This document shows positions 24,371 to 36,698 of a stretch of 64,000 bases of DNA, piece by piece. Under the pieces are notes generated by a model. That model saw only the letters and a program-made list of their open reading frames with translations. It was not told the origin of the DNA and made no database searches. The stretch covers positions 42,038,352 through 42,102,351 of the forward strand of contig JAAONU010000011.1 in NCBI GenBank assembly GCA_012932295.1, in the 5' to 3' direction. Position numbers and translations under genes: made by a program. How positions within the stretch are numbered: position 1 is the first letter of the stretch; each line of letters starts with the position of its first letter. Source of the DNA: Cyclina sinensis. Its lineage: Eukaryota; Mollusca; Bivalvia; Venerida; Veneridae.

Positions 24371-26439
24371 TTCCAGCAAAAAAAAAACACCTAGACTAAA
24401 GAATAATTTATGACTTCTACTTAATTTGAAACTTATTAACCGGTAAGATATTAACGCAGTCTAAACAAAAGTATGGATGCGCGGTGATGTTCGAACAACT
24501 TCATTACATCTTCAAATAGATACTTTGTATTAAAGAGTATCTTAATTGATTATGTTATTTTTCCTGAAATAACTGTTTCGTGGTTTCTTTGATAAAGACC
24601 GGTTGTAGGAAGGAACGACCGAGAATAACCAATTTATATATTCTATAAGGTCTGAAATAATTATGATGAGCCAACTTTAAACTCTTGAAAACGTTCTGGT
24701 AATATATCTTTTTCTCACAACAACATTATTTACGATATACACATCCATATAAGCATGCTGTAAAGTGATATTACATGAATGAATATTCAGATTTTTTTCA
24801 GAATATAAACATTGATGTTGAAATCTATTGGCAAAGTATCAATGCTGCATGTTTCTTTCCATTTTACTGACAAAACCAATAAGCATACAGAATTAACAGG
24901 AATATGTTTTTTCTTTCTTTCTTTTAAGTCATGTATGTTATGATAAAGTCATTCTTGGCAATGTCTATTCAAGGTATTCATTATTAAACGTAAAAAACCC
25001 ATCTAAATGTCTTTATCTTTGTGTTGTGATGAAGTCATTCTGATCTACAATAAGACGGCAATGACAAAGCAAAATATACATTCATGATTTTAAAAATTAA
25101 TCTATTGTCTATTTGGGCAAATGCTAGAGACGTTTATCTCCGGTACCGGAAGTCATCTTTTTTGTCTGATAAGAAATTTTAATTCTGAAGGTACTCCGCC
25201 AGTTAGAAAAACATGTCACCAAATACCTTTTCCATCAAACGGCTTACTACAATATAATAATCTATGTGTTCAGGAATAAAGTGTCTTACAACTTCAGAAA
25301 TATTACCTGACACTAAAATATTATTGTTATTTAGAAAAAAAACAAAGCATGCTTTGTGCTTAGATAGCTTTTTACGCCATAATCTCTTTGAAGCTGACAA
25401 TGCTGTTTAAAAGATATTGGCTGAAATATTTACTGAGAAAAAACTCCCTGTTGACTGTTGCAACTTGCAGACAAAGATCAGAATTCGTTTGCAATGATCG
25501 GGAAGAGAAAAACAGTCGGCTCAGAGAGGGAAAAGATCAAAATAAACCACAGCAACTAAGATAGAAATGTTATTGTTGTGCTTAAAGTAACATAGAACAT
25601 GACAAGACAACTAAGAAATTAAATAACAAAGACTGTTACATCTTTAATGAAGAATTTAAGTCGAAAAAAAAATCAATTAGCAGAAATAAAACCTTTACTG
25701 AAAACCCGCCTTTACTATTTGTTGGACGAATAAAAAGGGCCGGTCAAGTAACAAACTGAATTTCTTAATAATCGTTTTCTCTTTTAACGTTTGGAGCAAA
25801 GCTTAAGAAACCTTGATCTTTTCATGCCAAATTCTAATGTCCTTATCTTCAACCTTCAATCATCAACTTCTCAAGGAAACATGAATCTGATACAACTGTC
25901 AGAAACACAGTGTTTACAATCAGAAGCACAACTTTAAATAACAGGTAGGAGAGACTAGAAATGCTTAATATTCGATGGTAACACTTTAATTTATGTCATG
26001 AGTGATTTTACGGCCGTCACATTTACGCGGATATGGTTTCAATAATTGTTTTTATACGATTACGGAACCAACGATAATGCATCCAAAGGGTTTTGCTGGA
26101 GATATGTTAGCTTATCGACAATTCTGTAACTGAGTTCTTAACGGAAAGTTATCTTTCCGATTAAGTTTCAACTAGTCGTGGGTTTGTTTGGGGGCTTTTT
26201 CTGCAACATATACATTACTAGGAGTATCTGAAATGTATTAATGATATAAATTCAGTGAAAGAAATCAGTGTCAGCATATAACACAAATGTGCAAGTATGA
26301 TTAATATTTAAAAGGTGATTTGAAAACAACGTAGGCGTAAAAGATGAATAAAAAAACAACTGAAATGACAAATTTTGAGATAGTATGATATGCTGAAACA
26401 ATTGATACCAAAGTCTTATTTCCTTAAGTCAATCTAAAC
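24371..26439. other. Intergenic stretch without recognised genes
   Basis: A minus-strand frame at 25203-25400 (65 codons) reads like protein, with an evenly mixed composition, but matches no family I know and lacks flanking exons. No repeats stand out apart from a short CTTT run near 24911. Confidence 0.35.
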
Positions 26440-26650
26440 AAAGACAGCTTTTCAGTTTAAACAAAAAAGGCTAATATAATTAAACCTAGACAATTAATTT
26501 TCTCAATCCTAGACGGAGTAATTACACGCGGAATTCAAAAGAATCGTGATGAAATTTGAAAACATTATTATAGGTTTCAAAGTTTTGTTAAACTATTCTG
26601 TTGAAGCTGAATTTAACGTCCTTGAAATCTGTTACACTAGACCATAAGAT
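26440..26650 (+). repeat. Old paralogous block, copy 3
   Basis: This is collinear with 21330-21500, sharing 'gagtaattaca/gcg', 'aagaatcgtgatgaaatt' and a downstream 'gaagctgaatttaacgtc' versus 'caggccgaatcaaagtc'. It is diverged and non-coding. Confidence 0.5.
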
Positions 26651-26817
26651 CAAGCTAAGATCGAACAGTGATATAAATTTTTAATCCACTAGTTTTCTCG
26701 ATGTCCTGAGTTACATTCCTATTGGGATATTCCAAAAATAGAGCTCTGTGTAAAACGCTAAGTATTGATATTAAGTATTTTAGATTATGCTTAGTTTTTT
26801 ACGTAAATATTGTATAT

Positions 26818-26895
26818 AGTAAAAACCCACCAGTAAGACCAGTCAAAAAGTGGTTTTATTACAGAGTCGGTCTTAATAGTGGGTCTCATTTTTCA
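26818..26895. mobile_element. Small degraded TIR element related to the 20.7-kb MITE
   Basis: 'agtaaaaacccaccagtaag' at the left is the imperfect reverse complement of 'cttaatagtgggtctcattt' at the right. The 'ggtctta' / 'taagacc' core is shared with the element at 20705-20882. It is probably a decayed, shorter member of the same group. Confidence 0.5.
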
Positions 26896-27654
26896 TTTAT
26901 TCTTAATCTTAGACCTTGTTTGTTTCAAATTAACTAATTTTCACAAGACTTTTTTAATGCATCTCATTGTTTCAAGTCGAGCGTCTTCCTATCCTGCTCA
27001 AAAGGGCTTACATTCTTCGTGCTCAGACAACAAAGCCATAGCTTTTTGTTGTTTCCTTCTTTACATATCTTTTTTACAACTGAACTATCGTCCTTTACAA
27101 AAATTTTATTTAGGAAAATATTCCAGAATTTTATGTCTGTCTTGAACAAAACAGATCGAATACCCTGGACTTGTCAATAAGAAAACAGTACTTATCATTT
27201 CAAACAGATTTCATTAGAGTTGATTAAATGCAATTTAATACAGTAGAAACTACACAAAAGTATCGGTACTTCTGTTGCAATATCTAATGAAAATAATGAA
27301 ATAGTAATAGAAAATCCTGTCTCAATAATATATTGAATTTTGATTTTAATCAAATATACGCTAAGAGACAACTTTTAGTGCGTGTAGGCGATCGTAACCA
27401 TATCGTCGGGATATATTACAATTCTTGCCAAAAGTTGTTCCCTAGTGCATTAAAACTCTTTTCATCAGTATTCTTGTTTTTCTTTTGTATTGTTTTACTA
27501 AAACATTCTTAACAACAACTTAGATAGTGGTTATTATAGACAGGCAGCGTACTGAAGAATTAACAATACAACAAGTGTTTTCTCTAGATGTCACAGACAG
27601 ACCTGACAACAAAAAAAGAAGAAAAAACACCGTTTTAACAATGAATATATTTTC

Positions 27655-27830
27655 AGTAATCTCTCTGCAGAATCTACCTCTAACGTTTTAGAGAATTTCA
27701 CCTTTTTGGCACTTGGTGTAAATAAATCATAGATTAAACGCGGAGAGAAGATAAGTGGTTTTCCAGAGAGTAATAGATTCATCTTTTACACTTCCTGGTT
27801 GATAAGAAGAAAAAAACTTGAGAGTTTAAA
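27655..27830 (+). repeat. Old paralogous block (partner at 24181)
   Basis: See the partner for the shared motifs. Homology continues to 'cacttcctggttgataagaag' versus 'cactttccctaactgataac'. No coding content. Confidence 0.6.
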
Positions 27831-28368
27831 TTTGCGAACAATCTAGATGGAACACACCCAGATCCATTGCGTGTAATAAAAAGCCATATTTCTTGAATGC
27901 ATTTTCAACGATTGTCAGATTGAAATTTAAGTAGTAACAGAACATCAAGGTTTCCTTTCTCTTTTCACCAAAGGGCTAACATAACAGAAAAGACGGGAAA
28001 CGAAATTCTTTAAACGGACATTTATGATAATTGATTGCATTTTGGAAAATAGTGCACTGGAGGCAAAGTCGTACAATTGCTTAAGAATGGTTTTAGTAAT
28101 TTGGCAGTGGATTGAGAAAATATGCATTCATCCACTACGATACAGTATGGATCCACTTTCTGTGTCGTAAAAACAATATAGTTTGCAGTAAACTGTTCAT
28201 TATGATACCATTGCATTGATTAGACCTTTGTTTTTATGTTAAGTGTTCTCAGAGCATTCAGCCAACGAGAAATCTACTGCAACCTTATGCAATTACATGC
28301 ATACTTTTATTTTGGTGTCTAAAATGTATAGATTAAAGTCACCCAATGGTATTATTTTTCCATTTTAG

Positions 28369-28542
28369 GAACATTTATAGCGGCTTTTACAGTATTATGT
28401 GGTGCTCCTACAGCGCTCAACAAGAAATCTGCGGCATTTTTATTCAACCTATTGTCGGCATTCCTTCAGATGATTACATTTATTATCATAGTAGGCTGGG
28501 TGTGGAGCATATTGTGGGGCATGAATATGGTTACTCTAGCAA
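28369..28542 (+). CDS. SPEC3/stum-family membrane protein, internal exon (partial gene)
   Basis: The exon is bounded by an acceptor 'ttttccattttag' and a consensus donor 'gtaagt'. It is 174 nt with phase-1 boundaries on both sides, coding about 58 residues. The translation starts (G)TFIAAFTVLCGAPTALNKK and continues as a hydrophobic stretch ending in GWVWSILWGMNMVTLA, the hallmark of the Spec3/stum family (sea urchin SPEC3, Drosophila stumble, vertebrate STUM): the second of two membrane helices plus the end of the first. Drosophila stum acts in mechanosensory neurons and SPEC3 is associated with ciliated ectoderm; a role here is inference only. The preceding exon, expected to end in a P-G-x-G type motif before the first helix, was not found upstream in the window. 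The family call rests on remembered motifs. Confidence 0.75.
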
Positions 28543-29439
28543 GTAAGTGATTAAATTTTATCATAACACTGAAGTTTTCTCTGTAAAGGATTACGACGAC
28601 CTGGTATTAACATATCGATGTTTTTTGTGTTCGTATGACAAAAGGAAAACAGATTGCATATACCGTTAAATATTTAAGAAGTAACGGCTAAAACTTGTAA
28701 ATTTTTGTCACTTTTGCCACTTGTTTCTATATTGTGGCATACAAGTAAATTGCTGAACTTTACGCATATGCCTACAAGTACTGTACTTTCCAAAGATATG
28801 GTTTGAGCATTTCTAACCTAATCATATAAATGACTTTAACCAGTAGAGAAACAGTGGCCCCTAAATCATGGTGGATATTTGCAATCAGTTAAAAATAATT
28901 ATTGAACAAGCTTTTTAGACGAAAAGAAGATATCAGATCGTTTTAGAAAATTCTAACATTTATAACTTCTAAACTCTGGTGAATTCATTGTTCTTCTTTA
29001 CCTATACATCTAATATTGCATCTTGACAGATTTAAAATCAATGTTTTGAAGTATCACTTCAAAAGCTAAATCAATATTGCAAATGCCTGTATTTGCCGTG
29101 GTCAAATCAATAACGGAAATATTCAGCTTTGAAAATCTGAGATGTAACGATTTATCAAGATCAACCAGAGATGTAAGATCTTATTTTAAATGTCATGGAA
29201 ATCACTCTTTCGTGTTGCTCTTACTTTAACTTAGTTTTCAAATTGATTTGGAAACAGGATCTTAAACTTACATTTATCCTGCCCGACACTGCTGCTTGTG
29301 TTCTTACAAAAACTCAGACCGAAGTGTGAAAATGTGAAAGGTCACTTGAGACGCTCATACGTGATAGGATTTTAACCAGTAAGGTCTGGATCTTCTCGAC
29401 AACAAATGCTGCTTGTGTTGAATTATAATGAACCTGTCG

Positions 29440-29640
29440 CTTGTAAATTTTATGCCCCCAAAGGGAGGCATGTAGTAATCGAATGATCCGTCCGTTAGTC
29501 TGTCCGTTCGTCCCCATTTTGTCCGGAGCATACAAGGCATTGACTTCAAACTTGGAATAAAGCTTGATGGCGAAGAGGTGAAGTGCAATACACAAGAACC
29601 ATAACTCCAGCTCACTTACATTTTGAATAATCGCCCTTTG
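29440..29640. repeat. Dispersed 'ccgtccgt' element
   Basis: It begins near 'tttatgcccccaaagggagg' and carries 'gtccgtccgttagtctgtcc' and 'ggagcatacaaggcattgac'. This is the same class of sequence as the elements at 30060 and 50041-50600: they share a phosphate-like 'gcccccaaaggg' or 'cccttcggg' lead and a GGAC-type run. Non-coding. Confidence 0.65.
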
Positions 29641-30059
29641 TCATTTTTGCTTGTTCTTTTTGTGTTTGCTATATAGTATAAGAACTGCTTCACATTGTCT
29701 CTACCAAAATGGTTCGCCAGGCTTCTGTTTAGCAGAAATTTGAATTTTAATGAATTTTTAAGTTTGAAGCTTAGAACATAGAAGCTTGTTTAAACTACTG
29801 AACATTTTGATAACTATGTCTGATACTTAGTTGAGAGTCTTTTACTCAATCAAAGTCATACTGTTTCTATATTTTAAGGTATATATACATGTACATTTTA
29901 TTCTTGTGAAATTTTAATTCTTTAATGAAAATAAGTTAAGTTTTCACTATTCAGCAAGATGATGTAAAAGTAAGCTGATTACAAAATATAATGTCTTACT
30001 CAATTTATTTTTCATATTGCACTTTTGCAATGTAAAAGGAGATGGATGTGAAAATAAAA

Positions 30060-30520
30060 TATTTTTATGCCGCTGAAGGGATGCATAATTTTTAAATCCG
30101 TCCGTCGTTCCGTCCGAAAAACTTTAACATTGGCCATAACTTTCTTATTAGTAAGTGGATTTACTTCATACTTGGACACAACGACCCTTTGAACATTACC
30201 TTCCCACTGACCTATATTTGATTGACCTTGACCCCTGAATGACCTTCACCTGGAAGGTCTAATTGTCCAAAAAACTTTAACATTGGCCATTCTTCCTTAT
30301 TAGTAAATGGATTTATTTCATACTTAGACACACCACACCTCTGGACAGCACCTCTCCACTGACCTATATTTATTTGACCGTGACTCCTGAATGACCTTCA
30401 CCTTGAAGATCAAATTGTCCAAAAACTTTACTTCTGGCCATAATTAACTTCCTTATAAGTAAGCTACCATGACTGTGACCAGTGCGATGTTTCGATGGCA
30501 TTCGTCTCTGTGACACATTT
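30060..30520. repeat. ~152-bp tandem repeat, three copies, with 'ccgtccgtcg' leader
   Basis: Unit starts at 30121, 30274 and 30425 ('actttaacattggccat' and variants) give periods of 153 and 151. Each unit includes 'tattagtaa(g/a)tggattta', 'ccactgacctatattt' and 'tgaatgaccttcacc'. The leader at 30095-30115 contains CCGTCCGTCG. It is an abundant clam-type repeat by recollection, sitting inside the intron. Confidence 0.8.
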
Positions 30521-30884
30521 CTTGTTTGAAATTGATTTATAACCGTTGAAACCCGTTTCAAAAATTATTAGGACATTTTACTTGTTTTTTTTCTGAATAT
30601 TTCTTCATTTGTTTCGAATGAGATACACTTAAGCAAGTTTTTACGTATTGACACTATGGCTAATGTTTACAAAATCAATTTCATCATATCCTGAGGGTAA
30701 TATGATGAAGCAGAAGACAAAAGACGGATATTCAAATTATATAAAATGCAAGAACATTTCTAGATAATAAAAGTAGCATGTGTGGTATAAGATATATTTG
30801 TATTGAATTTTCTTAAGCCCGTTCTTTAAGAGTTCGCATGAGATAGTACAAAGTTGATTTCATCAGGTTTTTCTTTACTTCCAG

Positions 30885-30952
30885 TGAATTGGGGAGAAGA
30901 AAAGAGAACTCCGTACTACTGTCGAAGGCAAAGTAGCATTGACGTCCCCTGA
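30885..30952 (+). CDS. SPEC3/stum-family protein, terminal exon
   Basis: After a good acceptor ('tttctttacttccag') 68 nt remain to a TGA stop. Joining in phase 1 to the donor at 28542 completes the codon A|TG, and the tail reads MNWGEEKRTPYYCRRQSSID followed by VP and stop. The PYY-x-RRQSS-x-D pattern is a polar, phosphorylatable cytoplasmic tail of the kind seen at the C-terminus of SPEC3/stum proteins as I recall them. Phase agreement, a strong polypyrimidine tract and the stop all support a real exon. The length from the second helix to the stop (about 22 residues) is short but plausible for the family. Confidence 0.7.
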
Positions 30953-30954
30953 AA

Positions 30955-30960
30955 AATAAA
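30955..30960 (+). terminator. Possible polyadenylation signal AATAAA
   Basis: AATAAA occurs three bases after the TGA of the terminal exon. Given how common this hexamer is in AT-rich DNA and how close it is to the stop, it may not be the one used. Confidence 0.3.
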
Positions 30961-33900
30961 CTTGACAGAACTCTGATTCAAGACTGCTCATTAAAAACCG
31001 AGAACTTTTTGCGAGAACTTTCAGGAAGTCGACACTTTTATATGGAATATTTTTGAGTACAGCCTTATTCGTTTTGAAATATTATTTAAAAAAAAAAACA
31101 ACAGCTTTGTTTTCAAAGATAAAATTTCCTGGCGTTCTATATCTTGAAGGAAATAATGACATTTGCATTTCACAAGTGGTGGAATATGGTGCCGTTATCA
31201 CAAGTTGAATGTTTTGTTTTAATTACATGTCGTTTGCTTTGGGGTATTTTGTTTCTGAAATGTAGTTTGTTGGCTTGCTCATGTTCAGAACTACGACGCC
31301 TGTGCATGAGCTTTGTTTAATTGTGACAAAACAGATACGAAAGCAAAGTAAATATTCAATAGGAGTTTGTGACTAGATGATAGAAGACGGCGGGCATCTA
31401 TGAATATAGTGTTCTCCATCATCTACGTATTGACAAACATATCTTTTTTTACTATATAATTCATTTTTACTGCGTTGTATTTAGCTTTACTTTAACATGT
31501 CCTTTAAACAAGTTGCCGCATATTCTAAAGAACATAAATCAAGGAAATGCAATGTTTTTCTTGAGGTTTTAATTGAAAGTACTTTAAAGCTACTAAGTCA
31601 AACCTTGAACGTTTTCTTGTTTGTTAAAAATACATAGGAGTGTTCCATGCCAGGAGCAATCCACTGAATATTGGAAGTTATAATGTTTTGTTGTTGTTGT
31701 TGTTTTATTTATTTATTACCTTGCGCTAACAAGTCCTTAATATTCATACAATACTCGACGTGTGAACGATGACAATTCTTTTTCACTTAAAGAGTTTCCA
31801 AAATGTCATTTTTGCATTGAAAAAAGAGCAGAAAATTCAATGAAATTTAGTCGACATTTTGTTACTTGCAGATCGAGCGCCAGTATTTTTCTTTCTGGCT
31901 AATTTCTAAAATATTACTTTCACTTTGTGGAAACGACGGCGTATGATATTAGCATTTACTGAATTTACTTAAGTATTTACTGTAGTTTTCTATTTCGTTT
32001 TTGTTTGCACAAAGGTTGTTTACTGTTAACCAAAGTCACAAACAAACAGACAACTAGAATCTTTCTTCATGTCTGACAACCTCAGGATATTTATCCATCT
32101 TCAGATGGCATTTAGGCAACTAAAACTCTACAACAATGATTTATTATAGTGAGACAAAATTCATTTATGTTACCATATAATAAGTTAAGGTGGTAATGTA
32201 TTTTTATCGCAGGTTTTCAATAAGTTTTATGGTATGAAGGAATGTCAGAAATGTTTCACGTACTGTTAAAGTTCCGTCCTTTACGACCCATGGTATTTAA
32301 TTAAGAGTGCAATTAACATGATATAATCGTGTTACTTTATTCCTATACGCTGGACTGTTTAGAACAGCATTTTGTTGCTTCAAAGTATATACTATATGTG
32401 TTTTCAAGTTATCCGTTTTTGGCCTTGAAGTATTACCACTTTTAAGCATTCTAGACGTTTGATATTTTCTCATTTAAATCCAAATCTAACATGAATATAA
32501 ACAATTTGTATGGAAATTGTATACTTCTTAAACAGTCCGCAATACTTCTAAGGTTTTATATCTCTTTTTGTACAGAATGTTTTACTCTTTTCACTATGCT
32601 CTATTAAAATAGTTTCAAATGATCTAAAGTTCTACTTTCATAATTCAGATACAGCTTTTGAGATGAAAAAAAGCTAAAGTATTTCTATCTTGTACAAAAA
32701 ATGATAAAAATGTTTTTGTATTTGTATGTTTTTATTTTCTCCAAAGTTATGAAAATGTGTTGTATGCTTTTAATATCTACATGCTATTTTTTCAGTTTGC
32801 CATGTAATTTGTTTGTATTTTGATCTCATTTAGTCGTATAACATTGACTGTTGTTTTGCCTCAAGACTTTGGGACAAGACTTTCATGGTGTAATTTGTAC
32901 TTTTTCATATATTTTGTGATTCTGTACTCAACTCTGTTCTTTCCACTAATTTGATTTATTATAATAAACTTAAATGAAAGGTGTGAAGTCTTTTTTTCTC
33001 TTTTTGAATTTGAAGAAACGCGTACGCACCTTTGGTTTGTATAATGCATACGTGTTTGAACCAGTCAAATCACCACGAGTTTCAAATGCTGATTTGATTA
33101 AATGCGGCTTCTTTATCATCGACCTTTAATTAATTAAAAGGGGATTACAAAACTCTATTATACTTCGAAGACAGATATGATATCTTGATTATCAAAATAA
33201 AGAAAAGTTATCAAGAAACTAGATCGTCATAAACGATTAGCCTCATTGTATGCTGTAGCATAGAACTGAATCTGTCAGAACATCCTCAAAGGGTGTTGTA
33301 GCGACAGCTCTGAACATTTCATACCCAACTGCAGTGCAGCCAGATTTAATTTGTTTTGTTAAATGTCAATATGAATAAAAAATGTACAGGTCGCAGGAAT
33401 ACGACCTAACCGACAATAAGATTAAAATTAACATTTAAAACCTTAGTGGACGGCGGTGATTAGCCTTCAATAGAAAAAAATATGAGTTTATACAGCTAAT
33501 ATTTTCGTAATTTTGAAAACTCCAACAGAGATATTTTTTCCATTGTAATTAAAAAATAACATCTTAAAGTTTGTATTCTGCTGGGGTTTTTTTTTCTCAG
33601 TCATTTATAACGTGTCGCAATTAAATTCTATGACAAATGTTTTCAAACTATAATATTACATGTGTTTAACATTTCTATGAGTCAAGTAAAGTTGTAGTTT
33701 GTAGACTAGCATTTTTCTTGAAACAAAGTGGAGACTAGTTATTGTCAACAGTACACTGATTATGTGTCTGAAACATAAGTTAACACTTTCCGAAGATCTG
33801 AGAATAATTTGTCGTCTGATTTACAAGTCAGATCACGCTAAAACAAAATTACTATACAATAATGCATCAATTTATTATCTATCGAACCAAAACCACCTAG

Positions 33901-34112
33901 CAGACGACACACAATTTATCAAATGTCTCGGTTGTTATACGATCAAAGTTAGTTTTAAGTCCTTAAGGTTTTCCGAGACTTTAACTTTAACGCTATTGAG
34001 CTGTAACTGAGAATTCTCGTCACGTAAATAAAAACATCACAGTTTTTAAACCTTTTGAAGAATTCGTTTCCATTCTTTATTTTTCTTTGGCTTACAGACA
34101 ACTTTACATACA
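30961..34112. other. 3' flank of the SPEC3/stum-like gene; no further gene seen
   Basis: AT-rich sequence with a short (TTG)n run near 31686-31705. Part of it may be 3' UTR. A plus-strand frame at 33762-34010 (82 codons) has no recognised domain. 'gtggagactagtt' near 33729 is shared with unit A (near 878), a possible trace of old homology. Confidence 0.4.
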
Positions 34113-35616
34113 ACACTGTTATCCTAATAGTACTTTTTCTTGCATTTGATCATCGTCGGATACACCCGTTAGTTAATTCTCCATCGCCAGAATGCAATAG
34201 GCAAGGATGTCGAACGATGGCAATTTATGTGATATATCTATTTTGTTCAGCATAAGTAAACTGAATTGCGCTCTTTATGATGAAAAGTTGACAAACAAAC
34301 TGATGACTACAAATGTAAGTAAATAACGAAATGCTCTTAAGTAATTAATGAGTCTTATTTACAAGTCATACTTGAAACAATTCGAATGAATCTGCTAGTC
34401 TGACAAGATTCTTTATATAACGATTACAAAAACAAATACAAAAAAGTATAACGCTTTACATTTTTCTCGTTTTTAATTTCAAAGTCAGCATTTTGACCGC
34501 ATTTCATCTTTATATCTGTCTGTTATAGATAACATCATCTGTATAAAGATACTGGCAAACATTCTGAACGCAACTCAAGCCTTTTTGTAATCTAATCACA
34601 TGCCATTACGCAGACAAGAACAAAAATTTTTTAAACGCACATTTTTGAATAATTAATGACAGTTTTGTTGAAAATTGCTCTTCAGAACAAGACATATTGT
34701 AGAGGTTTTGCCAAGCCTGTGGATTGAGTGCAGTAGCTTTGGCTTTGTACGTTATAATGTATTAGCATTTGTCATTTCTAAGCAAACAATTCGTATTAAA
34801 AGGACTTATGCACTGAATGGTTTCTCTTTTCATTGCAAGAACGCTAATAGCTGCTTTAACTACAATTTATTGCTTTCTTTAGTGGTGAATATGAATGCTG
34901 CTTTTGCATATGGCATGTTTCGTTCAGACCGTAGCAGAACTGAACGTTTCTGAAGCTTATCTTGGTAAATAATTATGATCAATGTAGCTATTGTGCGTTT
35001 AGTGCAAAACAAATATTTCGTTAATAAGATTTTTTTTAAAAAACTGACAAACGCCACAGTTACAAATTTGCAGTACAACATCTTGATGACAGAACTGAAC
35101 CAATACACTGCATAAGTTAATTAAAATATCGAAAGGTTTTTTTTTTAATATAAAAACAGTGTCATTTTTTTGTCATGGTTTGTTATATATGAAGACATTT
35201 ATTTTGTAATTAAAATTTACTTCGATTCAACATCAAGCGAGATAAATTTTCTCCAAATAATTATATATATGCTATTCAGTTGTGGAATTATGAGTAAAAT
35301 TGCTAAAACCTTAAGAATTTACAAAGCTTTTTGCAGTTGATGTTTTACTCTCGAGAATTACGTCAACGTGAATTCTTCTCGAAATGCTCGAATTGAGCAT
35401 TCCATAATGTCACTTCGCGAGCCAAATCAATAATGAAAATTTACGGAATTTTGTATACAAAATCTATTATGAAAATATTTGAAGATCTGAAGGTTTTATT
35501 TAGATGGATATCAAAACTGCGGAAAAAAACTGGCAAACACTTGTAAGATTGGTTTTAAAGGAATTGCTATCAACCAAAACGCTTTTAAATTTTTAAATCA
35601 AATTCCCATTAAAATA
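34113..35616 (+). repeat. Left arm of a 4-kb imperfect palindrome
   Basis: The arm is the reverse complement of 36699-38169 with scattered mismatches and small indels: for example 'tagtactttttcttgcattt' (34129) against 'aaatgcaagaaaaagtacta' (38138), and 'gagccaaatcaataatgaaa' (35420) against 'tttcattattgatttggctc' (36875). Within it, 34640-34745 resembles the beginning of the 8.5-kb unit. No conserved protein is recognised, although the minus strand at 34860-35108 and the plus strand of the other arm share an open stretch. Confidence 0.93.
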
Positions 35617-36698
35617 AGAAAAATGCAGAACGCTCCTACAATGTTCAAAGTGACTCTTATCTTTTATTTGTATATCTGTTTCAATAAGGATCTAAGTGAT
35701 ACTTATCTACAATTGCACGATTTGAGAAATTTAATATCATCGTTCCTGAACAAACCAAGTAATTAAGCTATATGTTTTATAAAACTGCAATTCTTTAATT
35801 ATGTTGAACTTCAAAGTGTTTACAACGTTCCTGTGAGTTTTTTACAAAACGAGAAATACCAAGTCTCTTACCAAACAAGCTAGACAGATAACATAAACAT
35901 TCAATTCATACACATTTTGTGAATGAACATTGTTACTGAATGGCCTGAAGATTTCTAACACCTAGCTCATTTGATTTTATTTTGAAGTTATTTTGGGACA
36001 AAATGGAAACTAATGATCATTTCAATTGTACACTGATACTTGTCTGCAACACAACATTTCTGAAGGGTAATGTGTAATTGATTGTCAGGTTTTTAAGTAC
36101 AAAATAGTGCTTCTCAGAAAGGATACGAATTGGTGTTTCAGTAGCAAACATAGACAGGACCGGTCCAGCGCTGGTGCACCTCATACAGAGATTACAAGAA
36201 CGTTGAAACAATAAGGAATGTACACAACGCAGACCAAAGAAACACAGTGTGAGATGCTGGCCAAGCCTGGTATTAGCAAAATCGTCGTGCAACAAACTAT
36301 TTAAGAAGACAAACACATGTCATCAGTGGATGTTGGGTGTCTCGCCTACTATCTAGTGTTGAAAAGCACACTCGCGTTATGAGTCTCACTTAAGTTTATT
36401 CGGCTGTACGAGCGGACCCCTTGTTCCCTAACAGGGTTTTGACTATTTGTGTTTAAATATTTTCCCAGTCACTAACATGTGCACGAGAAGCATTTTACAT
36501 CTGTCCATAATCATGACGCGTATAATTTCCCCATGTAAATGTTCTCTTCAGTCTTCTTTGGTCGCGATGCTTACATTCCACTGTAATTTCCTTATCCTCT
36601 GCCCCGTAATAGTGCACTTAAATGAAATTATTTCTAACTTAGTAATAAACTCATCTTTGGTTAATTATAAACATATCGCATAACCAGATCGTAAAACT
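35617..36698. other. Spacer (loop) of the palindrome
   Basis: About 1.08 kb of non-symmetrical sequence between the arms. It contains a 99-codon minus-strand open frame (36017-36316) with no recognised domain. No transposase was found that would make the whole a TIR transposon. Confidence 0.7.

Larger units (their letters stand above)
28543..30884 (+). other. Intron of the SPEC3/stum-like gene, filled with clam-type repeats
   Basis: The intron runs from 'gtaagt' to 'ttttctttacttccag' (2.34 kb). It contains two dispersed repeats (29440-29640 and 30060-30520). No extra in-frame exon was recognised inside it, though a short one cannot be excluded. Confidence 0.6.

Noticed and set aside
28346..28546. 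66-codon open frame spanning the SPEC3/stum exon
   Set aside because: It is in the wrong reading frame. The conserved family sequence and both splice sites are in the adjacent frame.
36017..36316. 99-codon minus-strand frame in the palindrome spacer as a transposase
   Set aside because: No DDE/DDD, zinc-finger or other transposase motif can be seen.
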